Assembly (NCBI GenBank): GCA_013146195.2
Contig: CM028384.1
Coordinates: 74,003,990 to 74,067,989, forward strand
DNA: 64,000 nucleotides
From: Codonopsis lanceolata
Taxonomy: Eukaryota; Streptophyta; Magnoliopsida; Asterales; Campanulaceae
Direction: 5' to 3'
Part shown: piece after piece, positions 1-10,711 of the stretch
Numbering within the stretch: position 1 is the first letter of the stretch
Layout of the letters: each line of letters begins with the position of its first letter
Program-made: the position numbers and the translations under genes
The notes under the pieces: model-generated
What the model saw: only the letters and a program-made list of their open reading frames with translations
What the model was told of the DNA's origin: nothing
Database searches by the model: none

Positions 1-185
1 CACTTCAGCGTGAGAGTAAGTATCTTGTGAGAATCAAAAAACAATTTGACAAATGTTTGAGGCTGTAAAAAGTGTGCGTACTTTATTTAGCGTTTATGGA
101 GGGATATTTATAGCCCCCCCCCCCCCAATGCCATAGAATCCTTGTGGGATTCAATTCCATAATTACCTAGTATGTTTAAGAGGAA
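1..185 (-). mobile_element. LTR fragment, cut by the window edge
   Basis: Read on the minus strand, this matches the downstream half of the LTR at 43421-44035: the word for an ACAAGGATTCTA-type stretch, a TATA-like ATAAATAT segment, and a TACTTACTCTCACG motif follow in the same order and spacing. It continues the LTR at 1861-2243, and the two parts are separated only by the MULE at 195-1851. The outer end lies outside the window, so I cannot tell a solo LTR from a longer element. A run of about 14 C lies at 115-127. Confidence 0.7.
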
Positions 186-194
186 AATCCTAAA

Positions 195-1851
195 GGTTTA
201 AATCTCAATTTGGTCACCCTACTTTCGGCCAAAAGTCATTAAGCTCACTCTACTTTTTTTTCCTCAATTTAATCACTCTACTTGGATTCGACATTCAATA
301 AGATCACTTGAGTCATTTCTCTCAGTTATGTTGGATGAAAATCATTGAAAAGACCAAAATGCCCTTATTAAGTTGAGGGGTCTTACTATAAATGTTAATA
401 GTTGAGGGTTCAAACTAAATACAATACAAAGCTTTGACTGTGGTCAATTTATCTGCATAATAATACAAAGCTTTGATTGTGGTCAATTTATCTGCATAAA
501 CAAACCCCAGTACCGACGAAGATGCCGGAGCAGAATCTCAAGCGAAACCCAAACCCTAACCTAGCTCTATCTTCCTAGTAAGGATGTTCAAAACCATGGC
601 TATTTAGGAAAAAAACTTAAGCGATTGTGAGAAATAGTAGACGAGACCCATTTCTATTTCGAGATCTACTTCAAAATCATCATTCGACTGGAGCAAGAAA
701 TTATATCTTTCCCTGCTTTGCACCTCATTGAACAGAGCGAGATCTTCGTCTCTATCTCTTAAGATTACTCCACTCTCGAGACTACGCCCTCTTTTGTGAT
801 TCTCCGCTCGCAACTCCCTCCCAGGAGAGCATCTCATTGCTGGTGAAGGAGGCATCTTTCCCAGCCAATTTTTTTCGCAAAAGAGATCACTTCTCTCCTA
901 CCATACTAAACAAATCTGCCCATAGTTCTTCTCCCAGTCAAACTGAAACAAGTAAACCATAGCTCAACCAAAACGGAGGCCAGATTATAACTTCCAACTG
1001 TATAACTCAAACCTCCTCAATTTCTCTTCAAATCGAAAAGAAAATGCTTTTCCACCAAAGCTAAAAATCTCTCGGCATAAATTGAACTCATTTCCAATTA
1101 TGAATGCAAATTCTCATAGAATAAATTAATTCCACTCTACAACCACTTTAAATCCAGCACTTAAATGTGAATCAAACTCTCAATATTCAGCGGCTCCTTC
1201 AATCGCAATACAGTAATGTGATGAACCTATGCATGAATCAACCCAATTTTCCATAAATTCACGCAATTCAATATCATTAGCTCCTTACCACTTCTTACAA
1301 TACTATAAAACACCCAAATTGAGATCCCAATAATGACAATTACACAAAACCCAACTCAAATTCAACTTTTCAACAAACTTAAAACCCAGCTCCAAACTTC
1401 AAATCACACCTAAAACCCCACCATTTCAAGAAAATTCAAGAACTTGACTTACCCATGTCAAAATCAAACAGGTTCAACGACCCAGTAAACCCAGCTCAAA
1501 CACCAACCAAAACACCTCAAATTACACCCAATTTAGAGACAAAACCAAATCACGAGCTTGGATCTGCTTGCATTAGCCAGATCGGGAATGTCGGTGGATC
1601 AAATTCTGCAGAAACCCTAAAAAAAGCCTCAAAAAAACTTTCTTTTCTTCACTTTAATCATGTGAAGGGTTAGTATGTAAGGGTATTTTTGGATTTTCAG
1701 AAATTTTTTAAAGCTTTCAACAAAATAATTGGACGGAGTGATGAACTTGATATTTATGTTAAAGTAGAGTGATTAAATTGAGGAAAAAAATAGTAGAGTG
1801 AGTTTAATGACTTTTGGCCGAAAGTAGGGTGATCAAATTGAGATTTAAACC
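195..1851. mobile_element. Pack-MULE (Mutator-like, non-autonomous) with a 9-bp target-site duplication
   Basis: Near-identical terminal inverted repeats of about 90 bp lie at 195-285 and 1763-1851. The left begins GGTTTAAATCTCAATTTG and the right is its complement ending in GATTTAAACC. The direct repeat AATCCTAAA flanks the element at 186-194 and 1852-1860. Long inverted repeats plus a 9-bp duplication are characteristic of Mutator-like elements. No transposase is encoded. The interior holds a captured host exon (670-855, minus) and what looks like its upstream leader, so it is a Pack-MULE. It inserted into the LTR that occupies both flanks. Confidence 0.9.
670..855 (-). pseudogene. Captured first-exon fragment of a BPP1/At1g27850-like basic proline/serine-rich protein gene
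   Basis: The minus strand reads ATG followed by MPPSPAMRCSPGRELRAENH, then an RGRSLESG segment and RDRDEDLALFNEVQSRERYN, ending FLLQSNDDFE. I recognise this as the conserved N-terminus of a plant family of unnamed Ser/Pro-rich proteins (At1g27850 type, related to BASIC PROLINE-RICH PROTEIN 1). In intact relatives the sequence continues with a DTFSTKLR-like stretch. Here it breaks at 670 at a plausible donor (GAA|GTAGAT), which suggests that a genomic exon-intron boundary was captured. The sequence at 856 to about 1450 would then be the parental leader or promoter. Everything sits inside the Pack-MULE. The fragment is too short to be functional, and the family name is from memory. Confidence 0.7.
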
Positions 1852-2243
1852 AATCCTAAATTATAGGTATGATAGGCGACTGGCCGCGTGAATGTCAGAG
1901 CAGATATGATAAGTGCTCTGCTCGGATAAACAAACCTTTGACCTGTCTTGGAAAGCAAGTCTTTGAGATTCCCTGCTCGATTCTTGCCCGTGCGAGCATG
2001 GCTCTACTCGGCTACATGATGCAACTCTGATGATGATGAGTGTAATTCCCGGGCATGGCTCTCTAGTCAAACAGGTAAGGCCTGTGCCCGGCCAAGCTTG
2101 GGTAGTATATACCAATGATCTCTGCTCGGATACCTTGCTAGATCTGCTCGTTGGTCTTGTGGGTCCCATGCTAACGAGTTCGTGACTGACACGTAGTGAT
2201 CGCTCGTACTTTGCTCGTGACCAGCTTGGGGTCGATCACATCA
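1852..2243 (-). mobile_element. 5' half of the LTR interrupted by the Pack-MULE
   Basis: The reverse complement begins TGATGTGATCGACCCC and contains CACGAGCAAAGTACGAGCGA, TTAGCATGGGACC and GTTGCATCATGTA. Each has a counterpart in order in the LTR at 43421-43700. The TG start at 2243 fits an LTR boundary. The sequence is GC-richer than the surroundings. No polypurine tract or primer-binding site is visible beyond 2243, so a solo LTR is the simplest reading. Confidence 0.7.
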
Positions 2244-2937
2244 GAATTTGAAACACAATCGGTTAATGTCCCATGTTTGATAGGATAGGAGCCTTAGGCT
2301 AGGCCCTATGAGGTAAATTTGTTAGAGTGTTTATATATGACTCGTATTCACTTCATTTGTATACAAACCGGATCTATGTGCATTGTGCAGCAAACTGCGT
2401 CATCTTCCTCATCTCTTGTGGCTCATGTTTCAAGTCTCAGCCATCAACACCATGCAAATCAACCTAAACATTTTCTTGGTTGTGCTTTCAAAGTGTGAGA
2501 AGAAAAAGAAAAAAAAAATCATCCGCCATTTTTGAATAGCATCTGTAAAATTTAGATAACATAATGGTACAAACACTTGTTTTCTGCGGCACAAATCTCA
2601 TTTTATTAATCATCTGAACATTTTTAGGAAATTTCTACCAACATTGTTTAAACCCAATTACACTCGATCGAATCAAAACTTAAAAAAGCTTTCAAGTGAA
2701 GCTAGAAATGTGAAAGATCATCAGCACACCAAATATGTATAAACAAGAGAATATGTAATACTTGTAGCATTTTTCTTTCTTTTTTTTTCAAGTCCTGCCC
2801 TGCTAAAAACGCATTCCAGACGATTGTTCAAGAATGAGAGTGGATTGAGGAGAAGAAATTTCAAGCACCAGGTTTTGTTTTCTTTACAGATCCACGATGA
2901 TGATGCGATGATGATGCGATAACAATTTTTGAACATA
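2244..2937. other. Intergenic DNA and 3' flank of the CRCK3 gene
   Basis: No further gene is recognisable. The part next to 2938 should hold the 3' untranslated region of the kinase gene, which runs leftwards. The TAA stop is immediately followed by TATG and AT-rich sequence. I could not place a poly(A) signal with confidence. Confidence 0.4.
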
Positions 2938-5900
2938 TTACCTGCCTCCTCCACTCTTCATGTAGTCCATTCTAATTAACCACAGCTGCTCTCCTACTGA
3001 TTTCATATCTGGACGATCGGTTCGGGTTGGTGCTGCACACTGGATTGCCATGCCTAACATCTTCATTATTATCTCCTCATCTACTGCTTCCTTCATTTCA
3101 GGGTCCACAACATCCAATATTCTACCTTCTTGGTATCTTTTAAAGGCCTGTATAATAACACATGTTAGTTTCATATCCTGACCAAACCCTGTCTCACCAT
3201 GTTTCGTTTCTGCACAAGTGATACAACTGAGTTTTTTTAAATAATTGTGCGGAAAACACTGGCTATATTGGACCCACCCTGAGACTAAAACTACCAGGGC
3301 GCAAATTGCCCTGCCAATGGATCCAAGTAAAGCTTGGCAATGTAGCCCATGTGGAATCGACCCAGGGGTTAATTTACCCTCATTTTGTTTGGACCATTAA
3401 GCTATGTCCTGTCAACTGTAACATAAATTCTAAACAAATTCTTATTTCAAGAAAGAGGAGCTTACCCATCTAATGGTCACCCTCTCTTCAGGGGGTCTTT
3501 TCAACTCTACAGGACGCCGGCCTGTAAGAATCTCTATAAGTAGAACACCAAATGAATACACATCGCTCTTAGGGGTGAGTTGATAGGTCCTCATATACTC
3601 TGGGTCAAGGTAACCAACTGTTCCTCTCACTTTGGTTGAAACATGTGTTTTCTCGGTGTCCAAGTCTTCAGTCTTTGCAAATCCAAAATCGGCCACTTTG
3701 GCCCTGAAGCTCTCTGTCAGAAGAATATTGGATGACTTCACATCTCTATGAATTATTTGCTTCTCTGTTGTAAGATCAACAAAAGGTAGTACTGTTAAGA
3801 AATAAACAAGAACAAACATAATAACGTGGGCATGCTTATAAAATAACAATTATACCAATTTTAAGATTTCATGTGCATAGTCTCTCCGTAGCTTCATATT
3901 GATCATCTCAGTTTATGTGACAATCACAAAAATGACTCACGACCTCTGTCTCATATTCAATTTGTCCCCACCCATGACCTTCCCCCAAGAAAGAAGGGAA
4001 AAAGAGTCCCGTTTATAAATCTAAGCCATAATTTATCGTTTTTCCTAATTTTTTTCTTTCATTTCAAAACCATGATGCTGCTCTTACTTGTAATACAAGA
4101 GTATCCGATAATCAAAACATATTATTATTAAAATGTTTTGACTTTCAATTGACTCCTTTTTGGGATTAGAGGGAGAAAATATTGCTATCACCTGCGTACA
4201 AATGGAGATAAGTTAGCGCATGGGCAACATCGATGGAAATTTCAAGCCGCTGATTAAAATCCAGGAAACTTCCATGAGCACCTGGAAAAAGCAGCAGCAG
4301 AAATTAAGGGCTGTAAAGTTATAACACTCTAGATTGGTGTACTAAACAAATGGTTTACCCTTACCATCCAAATGCTCTCTAAGAGTACCATTGGGCACGT
4401 ACTCAGTAATGATAAGGCGCTCATTTCCTCTATCAACATAGCCAAGCAGCTTCACTAGATTGCGATGATCAATTTTTGCAAGGAGTTCAACTTCACTCCT
4501 AAACTCCGTTTTTAGTGCTTCGAAGTGTTCCTGCACAATGCTTTCAAAGTTAACAGGCGAACATCATGATATTTATGGAAGAATGCTTACGTCAAGGCAA
4601 TAAAAGGACTCTCTCTCTCTCTCTCTATCTATCTATCAATCTAAAGGCATGATGATATATATATATAGTGTAATTGTTTGTGTCTCTGAAGAAATTAATT
4701 ACTCCCTCCATTTCTCTAAAAGAGTCCATGGTTGAAAGCCAAACATTTTAGGAATTGAAATAAAGCTCCATTAATACGCTTAATAATACGAATTAAGATA
4801 GACTTCTAAACTTCAATGTAACAATGGAAAATTTAGAAACTTGTAAATTCATTAGCTTACTTTTTCGAATAGTACTTTTTAAATAAAATATCCCAAAATA
4901 AAAAGTAGGACTCTTTAAGTGAAACATGAGTATATACCCTTACTTGACCTCTGCTGAAAGATGGTCCTAAAGGAATTAATAACAAGACAAAATGTTCTTA
5001 AAGAATGAGAATGAGCCTTGCACAATCCAGAACAACATTCTCTAACCAGTAAAGTGTCACAAAATGAAAAATACGTAAGAATCCACTTACCTTCTTTGCT
5101 CGTTTGATGGCAACCACCTGACCATCTTGTAGTTGGGCTTTGTACACTGTTCCAAACCCTCCTTCACCTAATCGTAGTGATGGTGAGAAGTTTTGAGTGG
5201 CTCTAGCAACCTGACTCATATTTAGATGAACTGATCCAACTCTATCAAGTTTTGGGGACATGGAAAATCTCGAAGGACTAGGTGGGACCCGCATAGGACT
5301 AGCAGGAACCTTTTCAGAAACAGAGTTCATTTCTACAGAGGAAATTGAATCCACTGCAAAGCCAAGAATATAAATAAGATATAAGCAACCACGAACGTAC
5401 TCACAATGACAAAAAAATATTGAATAGGTGAAATCTGTCATACAAAATATTACTAGATGAAAAGAACCTAACCTTGAAGTTTCTATATATTCAATGGCGC
5501 CGTAACCTAATGCAGCTAACTCTGATTCTATGACTCTTAAAGATATCTTGTTTAACACAGAAAGTTCCGGGCTCAACTAGTTCCAGCTTGTCATTACAAT
5601 TCGTGTGAAGTAACCAATTTGACCAACGTACTTTCATATTTTCTACAAATCTTCAAACGTACACTTTTTTCGATAGATTGAGAAGCGTGATTTTCATTTG
5701 ACTGTCAGGATTCCCCTAAACCCTAAAGCCATCTACTCTACTAACGTAAATGATGACATGACATAGTAGGCCCCATTTTTTAACTCATTCCGACATTTTG
5801 CAATCAGTTAAGTTATAAGCTAATATGAATTAATATTGCGTGAAAATGGGGCCTACTATTCTACTAATGCCACATCAGCATTTCAGTTAAGGAAAATTTA

Positions 5901-6699
5901 AAGTTAGGGAGATAGACAGCATGCGGGCTTTGGGAAATTTGAAAACCAAATCTGATCTAGCATTTCAATCTGCTGTAAACTTGGGACGTCTGAAGATTTG
6001 TAAAACATGAGATTATGCTGTCAATTAGATCATTCTTTCAAAAATTATATATTACACACATTCGCTAGAATCTCAATCACGGCAGGAAATTATTCAGAAC
6101 ATCGGTATTTTTACTTACTTGAACTTTGCTCCTTTGAAAGAACATTATGACCTGTTTCTCTCTTTCTTGCACGAAAGCAAGGGCAAAGAAAACTGCAACA
6201 TAGAAAGAAAAACCCCGGCATTGCAATGGACAGATTCCTCGGGGTTAACAGAGAATTCTGACCATCTTTTGTTATCTCTGGTTCGCTTGTTTGCTGTCCC
6301 GAAGTTTCCTCACTAATCACATTTCGCAAAAATCTTCTCCCAGCCTCAACAGGTAGACCATCTAAACAAAAACATACAACAAATCACACCAAGACTCAAG
6401 CTAAAACCATAAATTAGCATTTAGTATCGGAGCATACCTGACAAATGATCAACCTTGCAATATTGATTCCAAACAATTCTTTTGATGAAGCAATAATTTG
6501 CATGGTACACATTTAAAGCCTTGCAAAATAAATCCTTGTTTACTAAATTCCCGTTCAAGTAAAGCAATTCATGACCAGAATAGCTTGAATAGGAGACATG
6601 ATAAGTTCCACAAGCCTTTGAATTCAACAATCCAGAAGCAAATGTAAATAGTGACTGCAACAACAACAGAAGACTCAACACAACTACTGCCATCCTCAT
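2938..6699 (-). CDS. CRCK3: Calmodulin-binding receptor-like kinase, CRCK3 type, 7 exons, intact
   Basis: Exons (minus) are 6699-6438, 6361-6119, 5353-5091, 4530-4365, 4281-4192, 3764-3466 and 3147-2938. All introns are GT-AG, phases agree, and the total is 510 residues, the length I recall for Arabidopsis CRCK3. Residues 1-23 are a signal peptide. About 24-130 form a short ectodomain with several Cys. About 131-150 are a membrane segment followed by a basic stop (RARKR). Residues 170-215 are a Ser/Pro linker. The kinase has a Gly loop (G231-G236), Lys252, αC Glu269, HRD (Asp349) and DFG (Asp367), so it should be active. CRCK kinases bind calmodulin near subdomain II. Arabidopsis CRCK3 is an MPK4 substrate guarded by the NLR SUMM2. 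Five Ser/Thr-Pro sites (127, 187, 194, 201, 225) fit MAP-kinase control. The C-terminus assumes that the TAA at 2940 is used. The adjoining CAG|GTAATA could instead be a donor. Confidence 0.93.
4702..4930. mobile_element. Stowaway-like MITE in intron 3 of the kinase gene
   Basis: It begins CTCCCTCCATTTCTC directly after TA (4700-4701) and ends in a degenerate GTGAAACATGAG before TA (4931-4932). A TA target site and a CTCCCTCC terminus are the hallmarks of plant Stowaway MITEs. The right terminus has decayed. It lies wholly within the intron between 4531 and 5090 and does not touch the splice sites. Confidence 0.65.
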
Positions 6700-7336
6700 C
6701 GAAGAACATTTAAGTCCAATCTCTCAGAGCCAAGAGATAAAGGAAGCATTGCTGAGTTCTTACAAAAGGAAGCAAAAAATGGCAAACAAGAAAATCCAAG
6801 TTCACAAGAACCTTAAATATCAACAACAATAGTTCTTCGAACACTTTACCAAACTTACAGAGGGAAAGTAAGTAGTTGGAAAGAGGGTGAAAGTTCAATA
6901 ATCAGGGGGCTGCTCCAATCCAGAAAAGTACAGTTTCCCGCAATCACCGCTCAAAGTCAACCAAAGTCTTCACAACCCTATTTCCCAAATTCAAAAGTAT
7001 CAAACTCTCTAAACAACTCAAAACAGCGAGCCGAAGTCTTGCCGCAATCACTTCGATAAAATTCAACAAAATTTTCCAAAACCCAATTCACCAAACTCAA
7101 AAATACTGCAATCCAAGATCAAGAGTATTGTCAAAATCGAACTCACCAATTCAATAAATGAGCCCAGAATCCACAAAATCAAGACCTTGTAAATCAAACA
7201 GCCTCACAATATGACCCTAAAGCTGACCTTTTACCTGCCCAAATTTGCAGAAATCGACACAAAGATTCAAACCCAATTCACCAGATCCTTGAACGAAACA
7301 AACCCAGATGAGAAAAACAAATCTTCAACACACAGA
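6700..7336 (-). other. Probable 5' leader of the CRCK3 gene
   Basis: Between the TATA-like box at 7337-7346 and the ATG at 6699 lie about 600 bp. On the minus strand this region is pyrimidine-rich, as plant leaders often are. A leader intron is possible, but I could not fix its ends. Nothing else in it resembles a coding region. Confidence 0.4.
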
Positions 7337-7346
7337 TATTTATATA
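7337..7346 (-). promoter_or_regulatory. Candidate TATA box of the CRCK3 gene
   Basis: The minus strand reads TATATAAATA, a good plant TATA box, about 640 bp upstream of the kinase ATG. A start site about 30 bp downstream would give a long leader. No other equally good box lies closer. This is inference from motif and position only. Confidence 0.35.
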
Positions 7347-7399
7347 CTCCTATAAATAAAGACATGAAGTGTGAAGCAGAAACAACTAAATAGTCAAAA

Positions 7400-8947
7400 T
7401 CATAAATGTGGTCAGAAGGAGGAAACCTGAATAAGGCGGCTGAAAATGAGTTAGTACTTCTATTATTACAATTAGACTAAATTGGGGTTTGATTTTTCAT
7501 TTTTGCATTTGTCAATCAAATGACCGGCGAGGTAAGGCATCGCTGTGTATACGTGTATAATTAAAAAAATAGTACTACTAGTCTGTATCTTATTTTATTT
7601 TTAGTAAAGACGACTTGGGTTGAAGAGGTGTCATGTCATCATCCCTCAAGCTACCTCGTTGTCTGACCTCAGCTCAGTTCTTGGTTTCATACTTGATGTG
7701 AGGCCAACTGTGTTCCCATGTGAGTTTCATCGTCTTACTATTTGGAGTAATGTTTTTGTTCTTCTCTATTTTGAGTTTATGTAACATGAATTCAGTTTTC
7801 AAAGGGTTAGCTTTCTATTTTTAGTATTTTACGCCAATGTTATGGTGTCTGTATTTGATGAATCAATAAATGCTGATATGAGTATTTTAAATAAGGAATT
7901 TAAGGAAGTTATATTCTACGGTAATAGTTATAATTTAAGGAATTTAAGGATAATTATATTTACACATGACATGACGATTGGATTGTGTGTATGCACTATG
8001 CAAGTGAGCTATATAGTAATATATGTATTCAAAATTTGGAAAATTATTCAACGCTTGAAATTACCGATATTTATGGTAATTTTTACTTTCAAATGATGAT
8101 TCTTTGAACACAAGAGATGGATCACTAAGCCTTATTATTTGAACAAATACAAATTTTACTCATAAAACCATATTAATCACACAAATCTAATTAATTTTTA
8201 TACCTTGATGATTCCAAATGATAGGTGGGAAAATCGTTTTAACATGCAGGGTTTAATGACCCGTGTTCATCTTCTTGTTCTTTATCAATATTATAAACAC
8301 GACATCTAAAGTTACGTTTAAAGGTTACCAAACAAGTACCAAAATTGTGTAATCGTAGTATATGTCCTATAATTAATTTCATTTTAACTCAAAGTAAAGT
8401 CTACGGATATAAGATGGCACATAAAATGTAATATGCATAAATTATGATACTTATTTGATGATTCTAGCATCATTGTACAATTAAAATTCAAACTGCTATA
8501 TACTTAATCTACAAAGTTCAATATGATATATTGACTAGTGTGTTCTAACATGTAATCTAGTGATCGTGTTCGTATTAAAAATAAACGTTATAATTTGTGA
8601 GCTTCAAACCAAGTTACGTGTTAAGGAATACATTGAAATACATTTATAAAAAGGAAAACTTAACAGTAACAAAAAAAAAATGTGTACTAACATAATGAAT
8701 GTCATCTTGTAGGCCTTATTTTATAACCCAAAGTGAAGGCTACAAGATATCAGATAAAATGATACATAAGATAAGTAAATTTTGTTTCTTATCTGATAAT
8801 TCTAGTAGTCCCTCCGTTTATAAATAATCTTCCTCCTTTTCTATTTTGGTCGTTCTAAAATAATTGTCTATTTTCAAAACTTTCTTTTTTAGAAAAATAT
8901 TTATACAACTTATCCTTATTTTTTATACATGAAACTACGCATCATAA
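7400..8947. other. AT-rich intergenic DNA upstream of CRCK3
   Basis: No gene is recognisable. A segment at about 8517-8650 recurs in degenerate form at about 10777-10916, beyond the MULE at 8957-10702. The shared words include TTCAAACCAAGTTA and GAAATACAT. A CCCTCCGTTTATAAATAATC stretch near 8812 is the left part of a Stowaway-type MITE. Confidence 0.4.
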
Positions 8948-8956
8948 TAATAATTA

Positions 8957-10702
8957 GGATAATATAATTTTTTGGTCCCTGAACTATACCAATATTATGC
9001 GTTTGGTCCTTGTATTTTTTTTGTAATGCGTTTGGTCCTTCAATTCGATTTTTTTGGTCAATTCACCCTTCCTACCGTTACCATTACTAAAAAATGTAAG
9101 ATTGGCTAACTTTCAAAATGCTCAAACTATAGGGAGTTAATGTGTCAAAATATTCAAAATGTCCAAACAATGGCTAAAATGTCAAAATGTTCAAAATGTG
9201 GTTGTCAGCAAGAGAACGATTTGGAAACCATCTACATTATTGGGCGGGCGGATCTGCCATCTCCAAGGTTTGCCTTGAATGCATCGGAGGTCGACTTAGG
9301 AATTTCCTATGCCCGGCGGGACTCCAAGGTTTGCCTCGAATCTGTCTTCTTCCTCTCTATACCCAATAGAAGGCGCACATCCACAGAACAATAGGAAATG
9401 AAGGTCAGAAAAACGAGACATTAACCAACAAGAAGACATAAAATAAAACATAAGCTTGTCCTGGGAGGATTGTACTTAGACCTCGACAAATGGTCGGCCT
9501 TCAGCAAGGGTTATCAGTTATCACATTAACCAAAGTCATTATTAGCGCCGCCGCCGGCGATACGTCGAAACTTGTAAATCTAGGCAGCCAATGAGCTAAG
9601 AGGTGGGAGATTTAGATTTCAAAGTAGTGAAATCGAGTGGTAGTCTGTTATAGTTTTGGGAGGAAATAAAACATAAATGAACCTGAATAATGTTGACAAT
9701 TGAAATAGTGAACTTTGAATCACCAAATTTGACTTTTGAGATAGCAAGATCACCGAGATTTCTTCTCCGTTGGTTCGTTAGACGTTTTCACAGGAAGAAA
9801 GATTTGGTGAGAGGTCAAAGGTGGGCTGTGGAAGATTTGGTGTAGCCGGTTGGGCTGTGGAAGTAGATGGGTGAGAAGTCGGAGGTGGGTCTGTAATGGG
9901 GGCGAACTGGTAGCCGACTGTGAAGATGGCGGCCTTGATGGGGCTCGTTGCTTAGCCGGGACAGACATCAGAGAATAATTGGCAGGGGGACGAACTGGGT
10001 TGCAGGCGAAGGTGAAGAAGATGACGGGCTTGGTGATTCGCCGGAGAAGGAGGAGATGAAAAGGATGATTGGACTTCTTGAGGCCGGAATCGCCGGGTCT
10101 GTTTGAACAGAGGAGAAAATTAGGTGAGAAGTAGATGGGTGAAAAGTCGGAGGTGGGTCTGTAATGGGGGCGAACTGGTAGCCGACTGTGAAGATGGCGG
10201 CCTTGATGGGGCTCGTTGCTTAGCCGGGACAGACATCGAGAATAATTGGAAGGGGACGAAGCGGGTTGCGGCGAAGGTGAAGATGACGGGCTTGGTGATT
10301 CGCCGGAGAAGGAGGAGATGAAGGGGATGATTGGACTGCTTGAGGCCGGAATCGCCGGCTCTGTTTGAACAGAGGAGAAAATTGGGTTTTAATTAGGGTA
10401 ACGGTAGGAAGGGATCTAAATTTCGCCCGAGAAGGAGGAGATGAAGAGTTTAATATTATACTCGCCCACCATTTAATATATGTTAACAATAACTCCTTTT
10501 TTAATTAAAAAAGACACATTAACCCCCTATAGTTTGGACATTTTGAAAAGTTAGTCTCTGTTAATTTTTTTAGTAACGGTAACGGTAAAAATGGGGAATT
10601 GACCAAAAAATCAAATTAAGGGACCAAACGCATTTCAAAAAAAGTACAGTGACCAAACGCATAGTATTTGGATAGTTCAGGGACCAAAAAATATATTAAT
10701 CC
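8957..10702. mobile_element. Mutator-like element with a perfect 9-bp target-site duplication
   Basis: Terminal inverted repeats of about 190 bp lie at 8957-9150 and 10510-10702. Each contains TTTTTTGGTCCCTGAACTAT, ATGCGTTTGGTC and TAACGGT-type words in matching order. The 9-bp direct repeat TAATAATTA flanks the element at 8948-8956 and 10703-10711. The interior is GC-rich and holds a tandem duplication (9863-10388), but no transposase. The GC-rich interior could be captured host sequence. I do not recognise a parent gene. Confidence 0.88.
9863..10388. repeat. Tandem duplication of about 268 bp inside the MULE
   Basis: Two direct copies start at 9863 and 10131 with GTAGATGGGTGA (the second reads GTAGATGGGTGA with one change). 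They run through CGGCCTTGATGGGGCTCGTT, GATTCGCCGGAGAAGGAGG and TTGAGGCCGGAATCGCCGG. They differ by scattered substitutions and small indels, so the duplication is not recent. On the minus strand the unit encodes a Pro/Ser/Arg-rich low-complexity peptide, which I do not count as a gene. Confidence 0.85.
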
Positions 10703-10711
10703 TAATAATTA

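Noticed and set aside
1455..1673. 72-codon plus-strand frame in the Pack-MULE
   Set aside because: Antisense to the captured leader, no family resemblance, and near the inverted repeat. Probably chance.
3236..3425. SINE-like segment in CRCK3 intron 6 sharing a CATATTGGACCCACC-type word with 49348 in SPS intron 3
   Set aside because: Only a short shared word. No convincing polymerase III boxes or tail, so it is not listed as a feature.
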